Source of the DNA: Chaunax sp. Z400
Taxonomy: Eukaryota > Chordata > Actinopteri > Lophiiformes > Chaunacidae
Assembly: GCA_037577475.1 (NCBI GenBank)
Contig: CM075192.1
Location: 9,911,408-9,975,407 of the forward strand
Length of the DNA: 64,000 nt
Direction: 5' to 3'
The stretch's first letter is position 1, and the number at the start of each line of letters is the position of its first letter. Both the position numbers and the translations under genes were made by a program. This document shows, piece after piece, positions 32,555 to 45,120 of the stretch. The notes beneath the pieces were generated by a model. That model saw nothing but the letters and a program-made list of their open reading frames with translations, did no database searches and was not told where the DNA came from.

Positions 32555-33890
32555 ATCTGACCGAATCTGGACCCAGAAGTTTTAGCCCACCACAGCACAT
32601 CTCTTACATGACTAGTAATAATTCCCCCTTCCTTGGAAAAGCAGTCTCTCATCAGTTCATCATCATCATGTGACTTTCTACATAATAACATTTAGTTTGA
32701 GGATTTCCAGTCAGGCTTTATGGTGCATCATGGCAGCATTGGTCAAAGTCACAAATGAGCTTCTAATTATATCAGGTATATCAGACTCGTCTCTGTACAA
32801 ATGTAGAAACAAGTCTCGTTAGATCGTCATGCTGTGTTTGATATTTACCGTCACATCCAATTACAAAGACTGGGACATTTAATTGGCATCAACAGAACTG
32901 CATTAAGTTGGTTTAAGCCCAATTTAACAGATCAGTCTCAGTAAATGTTAATGATAAATCCTCCTGGCAAACCAAAGTTAATCACAGAGTTCCACAAGGT
33001 TCTGTGCTTGGACCAACACTATTTACCCTTTATATGCTTACTTTAGATAATATTATAAGGAAAACTATATGCATACATTTTTATTGCTATGCATATTACA
33101 TATACACAATTATACTTATCAATGAAACCAGAAGAAACCAATCAGTCAATTTCACCTGAGGCATGTCTTGAGGAGAAAAAACCTGAATGATGTGAAATTT
33201 TCTGCTACTTAACTCAGACAAAAATGAAGTCATCGTGCTTGATTTTAAAAATCTCAGGCACACATTATATAAGGACTGCAAGGACTACCGGCTTTCATGT
33301 CTCAAGAAGATACAGAACAATAGTCCACGCATTGTTACATTCAGGATGGATGACTGCAATTCCCTATTATCAGGCTGTCCTAATCTACAGACTCCAGCTG
33401 GTCAAGAATGCTGCTGAATGATGTTCTGACAAGATCATAAGATAATATTTCTCTTTCAACTTTTCTGCACTGGCTCCCAGTAAAATCCAGAGTATAATTT
33501 AAAATCATTTTTCTCACATACAAAGCCCTTAATGGTCAGGCACCTATGTTAAAGAGCTCGTATTACCATATTACCAGACTAGAACACATACCAGAACATG
33601 GTCCCAGGATACAGGGTTACTTTTGGTCTCACTTACATACTTAGAGTCTGATTTTGTAGAATGGGAACCAAAGACTTCAGTTATCAAGAGCAACAAGTGC
33701 ACACAGGTTTGCATGGATCACTGTTGGAACTTCTGCTGTGGTCACACTTGATGTCTAATGACACTATTATAATATTGGGCATCTATTTTTATCTAATATT
33801 GATCTATTCTTATTCCTATTTATTCTTATTCTTGTTCTTATTCTTATTCTGTCCATTTGTATTCTGACAGTCAACTGAACCTGCTTTAAA
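32555..33890 (+). mobile_element. L2-like LINE ORF2 remnant, plus strand
   Basis: Broken frames give a reverse-transcriptase series of the fish L2 type: LDPEVLAHH, then EDFQSGFMVHH, then ALVKVTNELL, then QRLGHLIGINRTALSWF, a shifted VPQGS/LGP-like block, NFLLLNSDKNEVIVLDFKNL and LKKIQNNSPRIVT. Many stops, so it is inactive. The 3' end passes into a TTATTC/TTATTCT-rich tail at 33790-33850. Confidence 0.8.
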
Positions 33891-34353
33891 ACGCTAGACT
33901 ATGACCAACAATGGTCAGAGTAAAACAGTAAAGTCACAGGGGTTTCTGGACAAAAAAAGTTGAGGCAAGAGGGAGCAAGTTATAGTGGAGAATGGGCTGT
34001 CTCTGAAAAAAGGGCAGTGTATGCCAGCTATTAATTTTGTAGTAGTCAGATAGACAAATATCTGAAAGATCATACATGACTAAGAATCTGTGTGCGTCAT
34101 TGTCTTGCCTATGAACTCTAAAGACATGATAATCATTTAGGCAGGAACCTGGGAATGCATTTCACCCAGTTCTGCACAATGAGAGATGGTCACTACCTGC
34201 TATAACAGAGTCTCAAACCTGACAATAAGGAAGTTTTACACAATGTCACATGTGCACTTGTCTCTTCGTGTTCCTGCATGTGACTGCAGTTCTTTTTGAT
34301 GTTATGGTATTAGACTGAAGTGCAGGAATGCGTCTTATCAGTGAGCAAACTGG

Positions 34354-34359
34354 TATAAG
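34354..34359 (+). promoter_or_regulatory. TATA-like box of the VLIG-family gene
   Basis: TATAAG about 25-30 bp before the start of a candidate non-coding exon that ends at a strong CAG/GTAAG donor. I saw no convincing interferon response element nearby. Confidence 0.3.
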
Positions 34360-34379
34360 AGCTCTTGTGACCGAGAGAC

Positions 34380-34426
34380 ACAGACACCTGGTGTCAGATA
34401 AGTGAATGTGAAGGATGCTCAAACAG
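34380..34426 (+). other. candidate 5' UTR exon 1 of the VLIG-family gene
   Basis: Sequence between the TATA-like box and a consensus donor (AAACAG, then GTAAGA). It would splice to the exon that starts at 35937. Both ends are inferred. Confidence 0.3.
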
Positions 34427-35169
34427 GTAAGAACATTATTCTTTTACCCTTATTATTATTACGTTTTATTTTCAGTTTACTTAACATATTACACTTATTT
34501 GTTAAGTTAAAATATTTTTTCCAATAAAGTTAAATTAAATAAAGGTAATAGTTTAATATTTTTGCTTGAACTAGACAAACCTGTTGACAAAATACATTTA
34601 AGTAAATGTTTAATTTTTTAAGTGTATAACCTATGCAGTTAAAAGTATATATATTTGTTTTATTTAGTAAATTATGTGATTAAAACTAAAAACCTTTCCT
34701 GATAAAATACATTACATTTGAATCAGTGATTCACAGATGATTGTCTTTACACAAAACTGAGTAAAATGCAAACTTGTTGAATTTAGCTCAACATGACTCC
34801 AAACTCCACATAGTTTTTTAATTATGTATAGATTACTATTATATATTTGATGAATATTAATGAACCCCAGTCTCAGTTTTACAAGTCTTTTTAACAAAAT
34901 GTCGTATGAGGAGACATATGTTTTGTGCAGAAGGGTCAATTAATATACTTTGATTAAGTTGTGGATTCAAGATTCCGATTGAGTTAGACAAGTCAGGTAA
35001 ACTGGTTTTATATGAGTGAACAGCCATATAAAACCTGTTATTTATATACAGTATATATGTATTATTTATGTATGATTAATTAATTGTATGCTATCTACTT
35101 TTAGATCATGAATGACACAAGTAAAACATTATTCAGATCACCGTTTACCTTAATATTGATATTGATTTG

Positions 35170-35375
35170 AACTATCATTTAAATATTGGTGGAAAAATCT
35201 GGATCAGCTCCTTTATCTTGATCTCAACCAAACTGGTCTGGGTTCTTTCCTGGTCCATGCCTCATCCTTATAGCAAGCTTCGTGGAAATCTGTCCTGTAG
35301 TTTTGTATTATCCTGCTGACAAACAAACAAACCAACCAACTGACAGTCATGGGTGAAAACATAACCCTATGCTTG
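35170..35375 (-). mobile_element. ACCTCYGCC-family element, copy C (partial)
   Basis: Shares GCTTCGTGGAAATCTGTCC, the CAAACAAACAAACC run and GGTGAAAACATAA with the copies at 17.1-17.9 and 36.3 kb, same orientation. It lies in the 5' UTR intron of the VLIG-family gene. Confidence 0.6.
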
Positions 35376-35936
35376 AGTTCCTCTCCGGTGTCACTTTTGA
35401 ACCTGCAGTTAAATAGTCAAAATAAAGCTTGCTTACAAACATTTAACATGTTAGGACAGTGAACGACTTGATTACTATCAGTGTTGTGAAATGGAAGCAG
35501 TTTGGACAGGTAACATAATTTAAAAACTTGACTCATGTTACTGAACAGTTACGTACAGTCCTGAGGTGTTTGACCCATCCTACCACCTTGACCACATCAA
35601 AAGTCTGACTTTTCTCGCTCTTTATGCTGCTGCATTAAAAGGGCTCCTCCTAAAACAATGGTAGAGAGTAACTACAGCATCATCTCAGAGGGTGTAGGTC
35701 AGAGGAGAGGAGGAGAGTAGGAGGAGATCTCAGGAAGATACAAGTCAAGAAAAAACACTGTACTTTCCACACTGAGACAGCAGGCTACAACATATTCTCA
35801 TCTATTATAAGCGAGGTTTTCACATTCCCAGATGCATGTGGTTGTAGTGATATCAGGCCAAAGAAGCCTGCAGGTAGACTGTGCTGTGCTGCCTTTTGTA
35901 TGTGAGTGATGTTTATCTTATGAATTTTAATGACAG

Positions 35937-36046
35937 GTGTCGTGGCTGACCAGAGGAGGAAAACTCTTCACACGGATAGGAGAGACACTCAGCCGGATTT
36001 AGAATGTCAATCAAGCTTCCTAAGAGGCTGAGCACCAAAAAGACAA
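35937..36046 (+). CDS. VLIG-family gene, exon with start codon
   Basis: An acceptor AATGACAG precedes 35937. The ATG at 36004-36006 starts MSIKLPKRLSTKKT, and the donor GTATGT follows 36046, leaving phase 1 that the giant exon completes. Coding part is 36004-36046; the upstream part is 5' UTR. Confidence 0.7.
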
Positions 36047-39000
36047 GTATGTCTGTACATTTTATTCTGCTTTTCACTTACCTGAATATCCTGCAGATAT
36101 TATAATGATATTTTGAAAATGAGAGAGGAATGAAGAAATTATGTCTTAATGTCCTACTCACTCAAAAGCTTATACGGTACATTAAATCCATTTGAATGAC
36201 TCTGAATCTGCATTATCTCTATTTCTCTATTCCTCTCTGTTACCGTTCTGTGACCGTATACATATTGCACACTCCAGATTTATTTTCCAATCCACTTCAA
36301 ATCCACCTTTTTTTCCCACATAACCAACCCTCCCAGAAATGTTTGTGAAGATCTGTCTTTTTGTGTATTCAGTCTAACAAACAAACAAACCAACAGACAG
36401 ACACTGGTGAAAACATAAGTCCTGGCAGAGGTAATAAAACCTGCCAGCCAAGAGGGATGCACTTGGATAAAAGCACAACATTGATGAGCATACTCATTAA
36501 TGATAATTGGGATTGTGGCAGGAAAGGTACATTTGGATGTTAATGGCACCGCAAGATGGTCTGTTTAAGGGGGAAACTGCTATTTTGTCAAGGTGTTTTG
36601 GTCTGGGGAACCAAAGACATGTAGTGTCGAATTTGGGGCAATTTGGACAAGCCACCTGTTCCATATTAACCAAGCAAACTGTGCTCTTGATAGAGGGGGA
36701 GGTTTTCGGGGCTCGACTCCACTCCCAGAGGATTAGGATAGTCTTTTCTTTAACTCTAAATAAAGTAGTGAGATCTCAACGGTTGCTCCTGAAACTTTGT
36801 TTGGAGAAAAGATGAGATAAAAAAGGAATGGGTTTTTGAGACTTTGGTAAGGAAAATGGATACTGGATTGAGATTACAATCAGAGCAATGGAAGTACAGT
36901 AGCAGATGAGATCTCATGTTCAGGAGACTTCTTTTAATAGACCTTAATTTATAGATCTCTTGTTTTGATCAGACTAAGACGTCAATGAAATCATATGCGG
37001 CTGTTTCTCCTGGGTTAAATTTTAGAAGTAGGAGTCAAACCCTTTGGACTCACTTTCATCTTGAAAATAGCTAATTTGTGTCAAGGAGAAATGAAAGGAA
37101 CACCTGTGAGATCTCTTCTTCTTCTTGCTTTTCTATGTTACAGTAGATGGCAGTAGACGGCAGTCGTGGAAGTAACAGGAGTACAGGTGTAGGAATGTAG
37201 GGAGTAAATGTGCTTCTGTGTATTAGGGCAGCACCAAAATACCTTTTAGCCACCAGAAAGAGAGCCCACTGCAGTGTATGATAGACTATGCTCTCCAAAG
37301 CCAACAGACTCTGTATTTTGTAATATTTCTTCATCCCTCCCTTGTTATTTGTCATTTCTGCACTGCTGCTGTTGTGGCAACATAACATTACACCAAGTGT
37401 CATCTGACATTTGTCCATTTTTTTACTGTGTATTTTAATGACCATGTAGGAGTGACAAAATGGTTTAAACTAGCTACTTAAAAAAAACATTCAATTACTT
37501 TACTTGCCGCACACTGTTGTAAAAATGCCTTTACCAATAACTGTCTTAACTGTGTACTGTATTACACTAGTGATCAAATAAATCCATGTCAAAATCATTT
37601 AAGGTTTTAAGTACTTCAGTCATACTGATCAGGTAATTACTATTATTATTATTATTATAATTATTATTATCATATTATTAGTATTAGTAGTAATTAGTAT
37701 TAGTATAGAAGTAGAAGTAAGTAGTATTAGTATCAATAATATTGTTAGTATTATTATAATTAGTAGTAGTAGTACTAGTAGTCAATAATAAAATATTGAA
37801 ATAGAGCAATTCAATACCCCAATGATTTCCTTGTCGTTTCATACCAGAGCTTCCAAAGAACAATGCCCAGGCAGAGGCTCTAAATAAACTAGGCCTGGAG
37901 GACTGGTGGACCACACCTCTGGATCCAGCATCTATGTTGGACATAAGCACTTGGACTCTGGAGACCCAAACTCCTCTAGAACTTAAGGATCTACCAAAGG
38001 CATTCCTCCAACGCCTTTGGCTGCTTCACCCAGATGCCCGGAGTTCTTGCTGCAAACCTCAGCACATTGTTACCAACAGTGCCAACGAATCAACTGAGAA
38101 GATGACATATGGTTTTGGTGAAAGCCAGTGTGCCATCAACCCCCTTGATTTAGTTACAGCTGTCTTCATGTCTGCCAACACTTTCCTTCAGCAGGAGATG
38201 ATGATACGTATGGCACAATGCCAGTTTGCTGTGCCCCTGGTTCTTCCAAGCATAAATCCAGAAGAACTTGGTCGCTTTCTGCTTTGGCCTTTGAGAGGAA
38301 TTGTGAGCCAGTGGAGGTCTCACTTCCTGGATAAAAACAGGAATGTCCACGAGGGAGATTTGGCTAGTACACACATGCCAATGGTTTCTTTTGTGAAGCT
38401 TGGTCAATGTGGTATCTCCAAGTCACAGGTGCTAAACAATGTTATAAGGTCTCCCAGTGAAACATTTCTCCACAGGGGAATAGATGGAGGACAGCTGCCC
38501 CGAAGACTCTCCAATGGCCTGATAGAGATTGGATGGTATCTGCCCACTGGAGACACTGCCAGAGATAGTCTCCCTGCCCCTATGGTCATCGCTAACCTAC
38601 GAGGTGATGCTGGTATACATGAGAAACACTTCAGCTTTCTATGTCACGTATCCTCAGCTGTGGTTATTTTCTGTGGGCATCTTAGAGAGAAAGAAAAACA
38701 ATTTCTTGCTTCCTGCAAAGATAAGGCAAGCAAGATCATACTGATTGAACTATCAGACACTGAGACAAATGAAAACAGAACTTTGGGATTTGTTGATCAG
38801 AATCTTGAAGAAGACGTTGGGCTTCCTGGAGGATCAGTGCTGCAAGGGAGAACTTTGAGCGAGGAGGAACTGGCTAATAGGCTGTGTGACATCCTGACGG
38901 ATCTCTTACCAGATAAACTGAAACTTGTAACACTTGAGACAGCAGCAAAATTAGCGAGGGAGCAAGGATTTAATGTGGATGAAGGGGCGATATGTAAAAA

Positions 39001-42000
39001 GGTAATGGCTACAGTGGTGGACATATTGAAAGGTTTGGATGCGGGATCTGTGCAGTTTAGAGAGAAACAGCTTCCTTTGCAGGGGCCTTTGTGGTGCAAA
39101 GTGGCCGAAATTGAAAAGGATGAGAGACAACAGAGAAAAGAAGGAAAAGAACCCAACCCCCAATTGCAAAAAGAAAAGAGAGACATCTTGGTAGAGTTGA
39201 GCAACTATAAAATGACCCCAGCAATGAAGATTTTCATCGATGCACTTTTCACAAAAGATAAAGTGGAGAGAACTTATTTCCTTAGTTGGATGAAGCTGAA
39301 GCTTGAGCTGATACAAAGTGAAAAACAAAATAGTCCACAAGATACATTCACAACCCTGCAGGCAGAAACAGAAGGTGACATTCGGGAACATGCCCATGAG
39401 TTGGAAAATGGAGCCGATGATAACCTAGGAGACAGTGATAGTTTCTGCACAGATTCAACATCTGGAGATGAACAAAGTAAAGGGACGACTGCAAACACTG
39501 AACTGCAAGTTCCTGAGCAACAATTTGAGAAAAGACAAGAGTTAGAGCATGTTTTACAGAAGTCTACAGAAAAAACAATAAACCTACAGTCACGACAGAA
39601 AGAGCATCTTGAATCCACACATGATCCAGTCCTAGAGAAACAAGTGCAAGCTACAATTACATGTGGAATATTGAGCTACCCAGGAAAACAGCAAGATGAA
39701 CCAGAGCTAGCACTAGCTAAGTCAGATTTGTCTTCTTGTGTCCAACAACAAATATGCCAGAATGCTTCATCTGAACATCAGGTAGCCTCATGCTCACAGC
39801 CCTCAGAAACTGATCCTTCCTCATTAGGGCTTGAGCACTTTCTACGTGAGATGGGCTTAATTTTTGAGCTAACACACATGAGCCCCAGCAGTGGGAGTCA
39901 AAATGTGTTACGTCTCCCTAGCTTAGCTGTAGACCTTCTTCTCTTTGGGGTTCCACTTGAACTAATGGATGGAGATGCCTCAAACATTCCCATCCACTGG
40001 CTGGGCTGTGTCTTTGCAGAGCTCAAGCGGCGCCTACCTCAAGAACACTGCAGGACCCGAGTGTTGGCAAACATTGGAGTGCATCATGCTAGGAACACTG
40101 AGGTTCTTTCCGCATTATTTGCCATGAAATTTCCAAAAGGAAGGAAAACATCCACAAGGGGGATTTACATGGTCATCCTCGGTCTTCCCGATAAAGTTAG
40201 AAAAGACATGAAATGTGAGTTTCTGTTGTTAGTAGACGTGAAAGGTCTCTGCTCTGACAAGAAAAGTAATATGCTGATCCATGACAATGAGATGGCCACT
40301 GTTGTAACAGGACTGAGTGATATTTTAATTCAGAACATCTCTTCACAAGCGGGCACTGAATTTGAAACTAATTTCATTGTCATAGTAAATGCTCTCCTAC
40401 GCATCAAAGAAGGTGGTTCTTTCCCCATTTGCCAATTCCTGGCCCAGGATGAAGAGTTAAACACTGTATTACAAGTTTCACAGCTAAGACGCATATCCGA
40501 TATGCTTAAGACTGAGACAAGGGACAGATCAACTAACCATGCTGAAAACCATTCCGTAAAGACCACAAGCTGTGTCACCTTTATCAAAGGGCCATGGTAC
40601 AATATATCCTTCTCTGAACCAGTTGATACACAGTATAGTAAAGCTGTGTTAAAGCTTAAGCAAAACCTGTTCGGGGCGTTGAAGACGTGTGCACCCAGGT
40701 CTGAAGCCAAAGGTCTAACTGAATTTATGAACCGTCTGTCTGCTGTCTGGGATGTAGTAAGAGCAGACTCATTCGCCATTGGTCTGCAAGATACTGATAC
40801 GGCTTTAACATTCTCTTTATTTTGCACTGAGTTTTCCCAATGGGAGACTAGTTTCCTGGAACACATGGAAAGCTGGCTCATGGGGGCAACAGAGAAAATT
40901 TTCAACACAAATGCAAAGGCTTTAGATGCTGTGAACCAAAATGGTGTTGTGAGTGAGCTGAAGGATGAAGCCAGACGGGAAGTCAAAACAGAGGTGGACA
41001 AACTCAGGTCACAAGTAGAAGTCAATATGATGAAAGAGGAACTTCTCAAAATGAACACATTCAAGCCTGTTCTTATGAGCTATATCGATGTCCGACAGGA
41101 GCGGGTAACTAAAGAGATGATGCAAAGGTTGGAGGCAGTCAACAAGAGCCACTGCTCTTCCACACACCTGACTGAATTTGAGACCTTACTGAAAACGGAA
41201 CAGGAATCCAAGATACATAAACTGATAGAGATCAGCAAGTCAACCAAAGTTCTCCTTCAAGATGCAGAACTAGAACAGGAGTTTGAGGGTGTGTGGAGTA
41301 AGACGTTGTCCAACTTTGACTTCAGTCCTTCTGAAACAGATGATATCACTGAAAGAGTGACCAATATTCTGAAAGAGAATCTGGTCAGCCGCGGGCTCCA
41401 GAAACACATGAAAAAAGTTGAAGTCATGGGCCGAAACCAGACTTCTGGCTTCAGTGTATATGATGAGCACTTTGGATACCGCTGCAGATTAAAGCACATG
41501 TTTGAAGGCAACAACAGACTACAGAAGTTGGAAGCTGAACAGGTAGCATGTAATATCATAGAGGAATACAATCAGTTTGTAGCAGATAAATCCAGCTCGC
41601 TAGCAGATTTCTCTGACAGCTACATCACAGAACTGTTACAAAATATAGAAAAGGCTTTGAAGAAAAAATCTATGGAAACAAGATCAGCTTTCGAAGTTGA
41701 TTTGAAGGTTTATCTCTGTAGCACTGCATGCCAAGACTTCCAAAAACTAAATGACCGCTACGCCAAGGACAGAGAGTTTTTGACATGTATTTCTGCAACC
41801 AAGAGTAAATACTTGGCAGAGTGTGTGTACCATTTCAGGAAGAGAGACCAGTGCCAAAGAGTGGCTCATGCATTCACCTCCATGGTCATTAAACCTACAG
41901 TGTTGGACTACATCTACAAACCACTGGGGAGGCACATTGTAGATGAGATCCAAAGTAAAAACCCACAGTTTCAGTCCCGGCGTGCCTTCCACCAAAGCTT

Positions 42001-43032
42001 GCTGGAAGATCTCATAAAGGAAGACTGCTTTGAAAGCTTTCTGGAATATCTGCAATCTTTTGACAATTTCAGACTGAAGAAGGTCCAGAAGACAGTGTTG
42101 GCTCACCTCTCTGAATCATCAAACCCGGATAAGTGGAGGCAGCAGAGACTTGGAGAAATTGTTGGGAAGACTGCAGCAGCAGTGAGTGAAACAACAGCAG
42201 GTACCAATGGCCTGCTGAGTGATGCAAAGCCACTGCTGGAGAGAGTGTGCCTCACTTTAGAGATAGATGGAGATGTGGATGTTACCAGGGCCCCTCTGGA
42301 TGGATCTCTTTTCAGTATCACCACAGACTGGGATCGTTTTGTCACATGTCTAATTGAGTTACTGGCTGCAATGCGGTTGGAACTAACACAGGATTTCTCC
42401 CAAAATGGGGATATCATCCAATTTACTCAGTATCTTCCGATTCAGCCCCATGAAGCCCTCTTAAATAGAGTGAGAGGCTGTGACAAGCAATGTCCTTTCT
42501 GCAGAGCCCCCTGTGATGTGGAGAATATGAGGCACGAGGTTCACAGGGCTCTGCTCCACAGACCCAAAGGCACAATGCGCCATAACTCCTGTTCTCTGAC
42601 CAGTACCAGTTGCCCTGGAAGCATGACTGAGGGAACCCCAGTCCAGGGCAAGGACAAAGACAATATGTCTGTGGCATGCAGGTGTCACTCCCTCTACCCA
42701 GACTGGATTATCTGCCCTGAGGACCCAACTAGCCAGATGCCCATTGCTTACTGGAGGTACTGTGTGGGTTTTTTAATGTTTCAATATTATACAATCACAA
42801 TTGGTGAAATGTTTCTCTCAGTATGTTATGAACCACTGTTTACATTTTTAGACAAATATTCCTGACGTTTGCTCATCATTCCTTCATTTACAGGTATGTA
42901 TTGACAAGGTTCAATGGGAGGTTTGCAATGGAATACAAGCAGGACCTAGCAGTTTTACCTGATGAGTGGAAGAAGATCACTGAAGAGGAGGCACTGTACA
43001 GTCTGAAGGAGGCTTTCTCTCAAGAGTGCTGA
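36004..43032 (+). CDS. VLIG/GVIN (URGCP-like) giant GTPase-family protein, P-loop lost
   Basis: Three coding exons give 1,696 residues. The family (GVIN1, URGCP and large fish expansions) is linked to interferon responses and, for URGCP, proliferation; most of its coding sequence sits in one giant exon, as here. Seen: the N-terminal LGLEDWWTTPL block (residues 29-39), VKLGQCGISKSQVLN (198-212) and FLHRGIDGGQ of the first G-like region, then the VLIG-type G domain from about 700 (AVDLLLFGVPLELMDGDASN, IPIHWLGCV). Its P-loop site reads GVHHARNTEV (758-767), where intact members have GVQSTGKSTL. The DxxG-like DVKG and DNEMATVVTGLSD persist. A long helical region follows, then a Cys/His-rich end (GCDKQCPFC from 1558) and TEEEALYSLKEAF. 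Nucleotide hydrolysis is therefore doubtful. The reading frame is intact, so it is not an evident pseudogene. Confidence 0.9.
36265..36435 (-). mobile_element. ACCTCYGCC-family element, copy D (partial)
   Basis: Ends with the AACAAACAAACC run, ACACTGGTGAAAACATAAG and GGCAGAGGTAA, in minus orientation, within the intron between the start-codon exon and the giant exon of the VLIG-family gene. Confidence 0.6.
36436..37639 (+). other. VLIG-family gene intron, nothing recognised
   Basis: Short open frames on both strands without recognisable similarity. Confidence 0.5.
37640..37790 (+). repeat. degenerate trinucleotide (ATT/AGT) run before the giant exon
   Basis: Irregular TTA, ATT and AGT units for about 150 bp, ending some 60 bp before the giant-exon acceptor. 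Confidence 0.9.
37848..42756 (+). CDS. VLIG-family gene, giant central exon
   Basis: A 4.9-kb exon with acceptor CATACCAG and donor GTACTG. It begins in phase 1 (LPKNNAQAEALNKLGLEDWW) and ends phase 2 within YWR. Reading through the donor would add 36 unrelated residues to a stop at 42863-42865, so the splice is preferred. Confidence 0.92.
42894..43032 (+). CDS. VLIG-family gene, last exon
   Basis: Acceptor TTCATTTACAG. It encodes YVLTRFNGRFAMEYKQDL, then PDEWKKITEEEALYSLKEAF and a TGA stop at 43030-43032, the conserved C-terminus of this family. Confidence 0.9.
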
Positions 43033-43368
43033 TATATTCACTGCCTGCTGCTGAATGTTGTCTTTATCATGATTGATGTGCTGTTTTAATGATCATGTTC
43101 ATTTTTTATCTAGGATAGAAGACTTTTTCTGCTATTATAATTATAGTTATATCATGATAACTCATTTGTCTTTGTTAGAACATCATGTGGAGTGTCCTTT
43201 GAGTAAACTATGCTTTTAAAACGCATTGTAAATGTTGAGTCCTGATTATCTTTCATTTGTTATGTACTTTTATTGCCTTGCTGCTTCCTTATCTAACAAA
43301 ACACTGTTGAAAAAGTTCTTAGCATGCATTCAAAACTAATCAATGGAAAAAATAACTGGGCTAGTAAA

Positions 43369-43374
43369 AATAAA
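43369..43374 (+). terminator. candidate poly(A) signal of the VLIG-family gene
   Basis: AATAAA about 340 bp after the stop codon, in A/T-rich sequence. Confidence 0.4.
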
Positions 43375-43469
43375 AATTGTTTAACCTTTGTGATCTTAAA
43401 GGGAATATAGATGTCAGGGTCAGAAGAGAAGAAATAACACATTTCAGAATTGATACATCAAATTATATG

Positions 43470-43690
43470 TTCAGTTCAAAAACAGGACCCAAATGCAGAC
43501 AGAATGTTCTCAAGACAAAAGATGAATCGAACAAAAATACCTTTAATGACAAACTCAAAATCAGCACAGGCAAGCACAATGCATGACAAAAAAATCTATA
43601 AAGAAAATAATACAGTCCAACTGACAAAACCTGTTAATAAATCCACAAAGAAAATTCAAATGGCACGCAAAGTCCATAAAGATACATAAA
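43470..43690. repeat. probable dispersed repeat
   Basis: CAGGACCCAAATGCAGACAG and the A-rich continuation resemble a common teleost interspersed repeat from memory. Limits and class are uncertain. Confidence 0.4.
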
Positions 43691-43696
43691 CTAAGG

Positions 43697-44010
43697 CGCC
43701 CTGGAGATATCCTAATGCCCTAACTACCTCAACTGGCTCCTTTTGATGTGAAGGAGCAGCGGCTCAACTCTGTGCTCCCTCCGGATGTCCGCACTCCTCA
43801 CCCTATCTCTAATGCGGAGTCTAGCCACCCTAAGGAAACTCATTTCAGTCACTTTTAATCGTGATCTCATTCTCTCAGTCACCAGCCAGAGCTCATGACT
43901 ATGGATGAAGTTTGGAACGTAGACTGGTCAATCGCTAGCTTTGCTTTATGGCTCAGTTCTCTCTTCACAATGATAGACAGATGCACCACCCACATTACTG
44001 CTGATGCCAC
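43697..44010 (-). mobile_element. decayed non-LTR retrotransposon ORF tail, minus strand
   Basis: Reverse complement of the 12275-12550 family. Shared blocks are GGAGCAGCGGCTCAACTCTG, CACCCTATCTCTAATGCGGA, AACTCATTTCAGTCACTTTT and CCAGAGCTCATGACTATGGA. Frames are broken. It lies downstream of the VLIG-family gene. Confidence 0.7.
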
Positions 44011-44099
44011 ACGAAATCACCTGATGCCTACACACTGTTCAGACTTCATAAAAGGATCCTATGATCCACAGTGTCAGAGGCAGCTGTGAGCACCAGAAT

Positions 44100-45120
44100 A
44101 TCAAGGTTCCCAGACTGTTAACAGAAGGTCATTAAAAATCAGAGTGAAACTTATTATAAATGTCATGGTTATCTAAATAACTTTGTGAATAAAAACTACT
44201 CTCTCCAAAATGTCAGACAGAAAAGGAAGGTTAGTAATTGGGCTGAAGATGGAGACAACAAAAGAGTCCAGACTTTTCTATTTGATAAGTTGCTGTATTA
44301 TAGCAGCTGGAACAAAACTTGACATAAAAGATACATTAATTAAAACCAGGATGCTAGATCCAACAGTAATTAAAAACTTATTTCAGTAGACGAAAGGGAA
44401 CATTATCGAGGGGGCAGTTTTTAGGCCAAAGATGATGAACAACCTCTGATAATAATGAGAGTGCTATCAGCGCAAATTGATGGAGGTGATAATAGGAAGA
44501 AGAGAAGGGTCTGAAGCAGATGAAGTGGGTAAGGACCTAAGAGCAGAAATTTTATCAATAAAAATCGAGTGAAGGTGATGGTACAATAGCTGAATCACAA
44601 GGATGAATAAGAGTTAAAAATACTAAAAAAAAAAACCCTGAGGCTGAAGGAGACACGAAGCTTATCCTTCTTCCACTTTCTCTCAGCTCGCCTACATGGG
44701 CGTCATATGGCTTTCAATCAGCCATGGCTCAGAAACTGTTGTATTGTGTTTGGTCCTAAATGGAGCAACAGGGTCCAAGTTATCAGTGCAGGTGGAGTGA
44801 AAAAGGGTGCTAAGCTCATCAACACTGAGATCAGAAAAGCCATCAAGATAAAGGAAAGACTCTTTAAAGACAGAAGAAAACTACAATACAGTTAAATAAT
44901 GGCTAATGGCATGCAGGCAGCCATTAGATTAAAAGAGTCATTAAGATACATAAAATCTCTAACCAGAGGCCTGGATTCACAGAATATGTGTCTATTAAAA
45001 TCAGAAATGATTAAAAAACAGTCATACTTTAACATAGTTGCTGCCAATAGGTCTGCAAAGACCTGCATAAAATCCTTATTTTTTAAATTTAATATTAATT
45101 TAAATGTTTTTTGTTTTTAA
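44100..45120. repeat. possible old interspersed repeat
   Basis: ATTAAAACCAGGATGCTAGA and the following TTCAGTAGACGAAAGGGA resemble a dispersed fish repeat I have seen in other genomes. No ORF is convincing. Confidence 0.35.

Noticed and set aside
40330..41064. 244-residue open frame on the minus strand
   Set aside because: It lies antisense within the giant VLIG-family exon, without splice or promoter support. A shadow of the coding strand.
42757..42865. Read-through of the giant VLIG exon to a stop at 42863
   Set aside because: The extra residues are unrelated to the family, and splicing to 42894 restores the conserved C-terminus.
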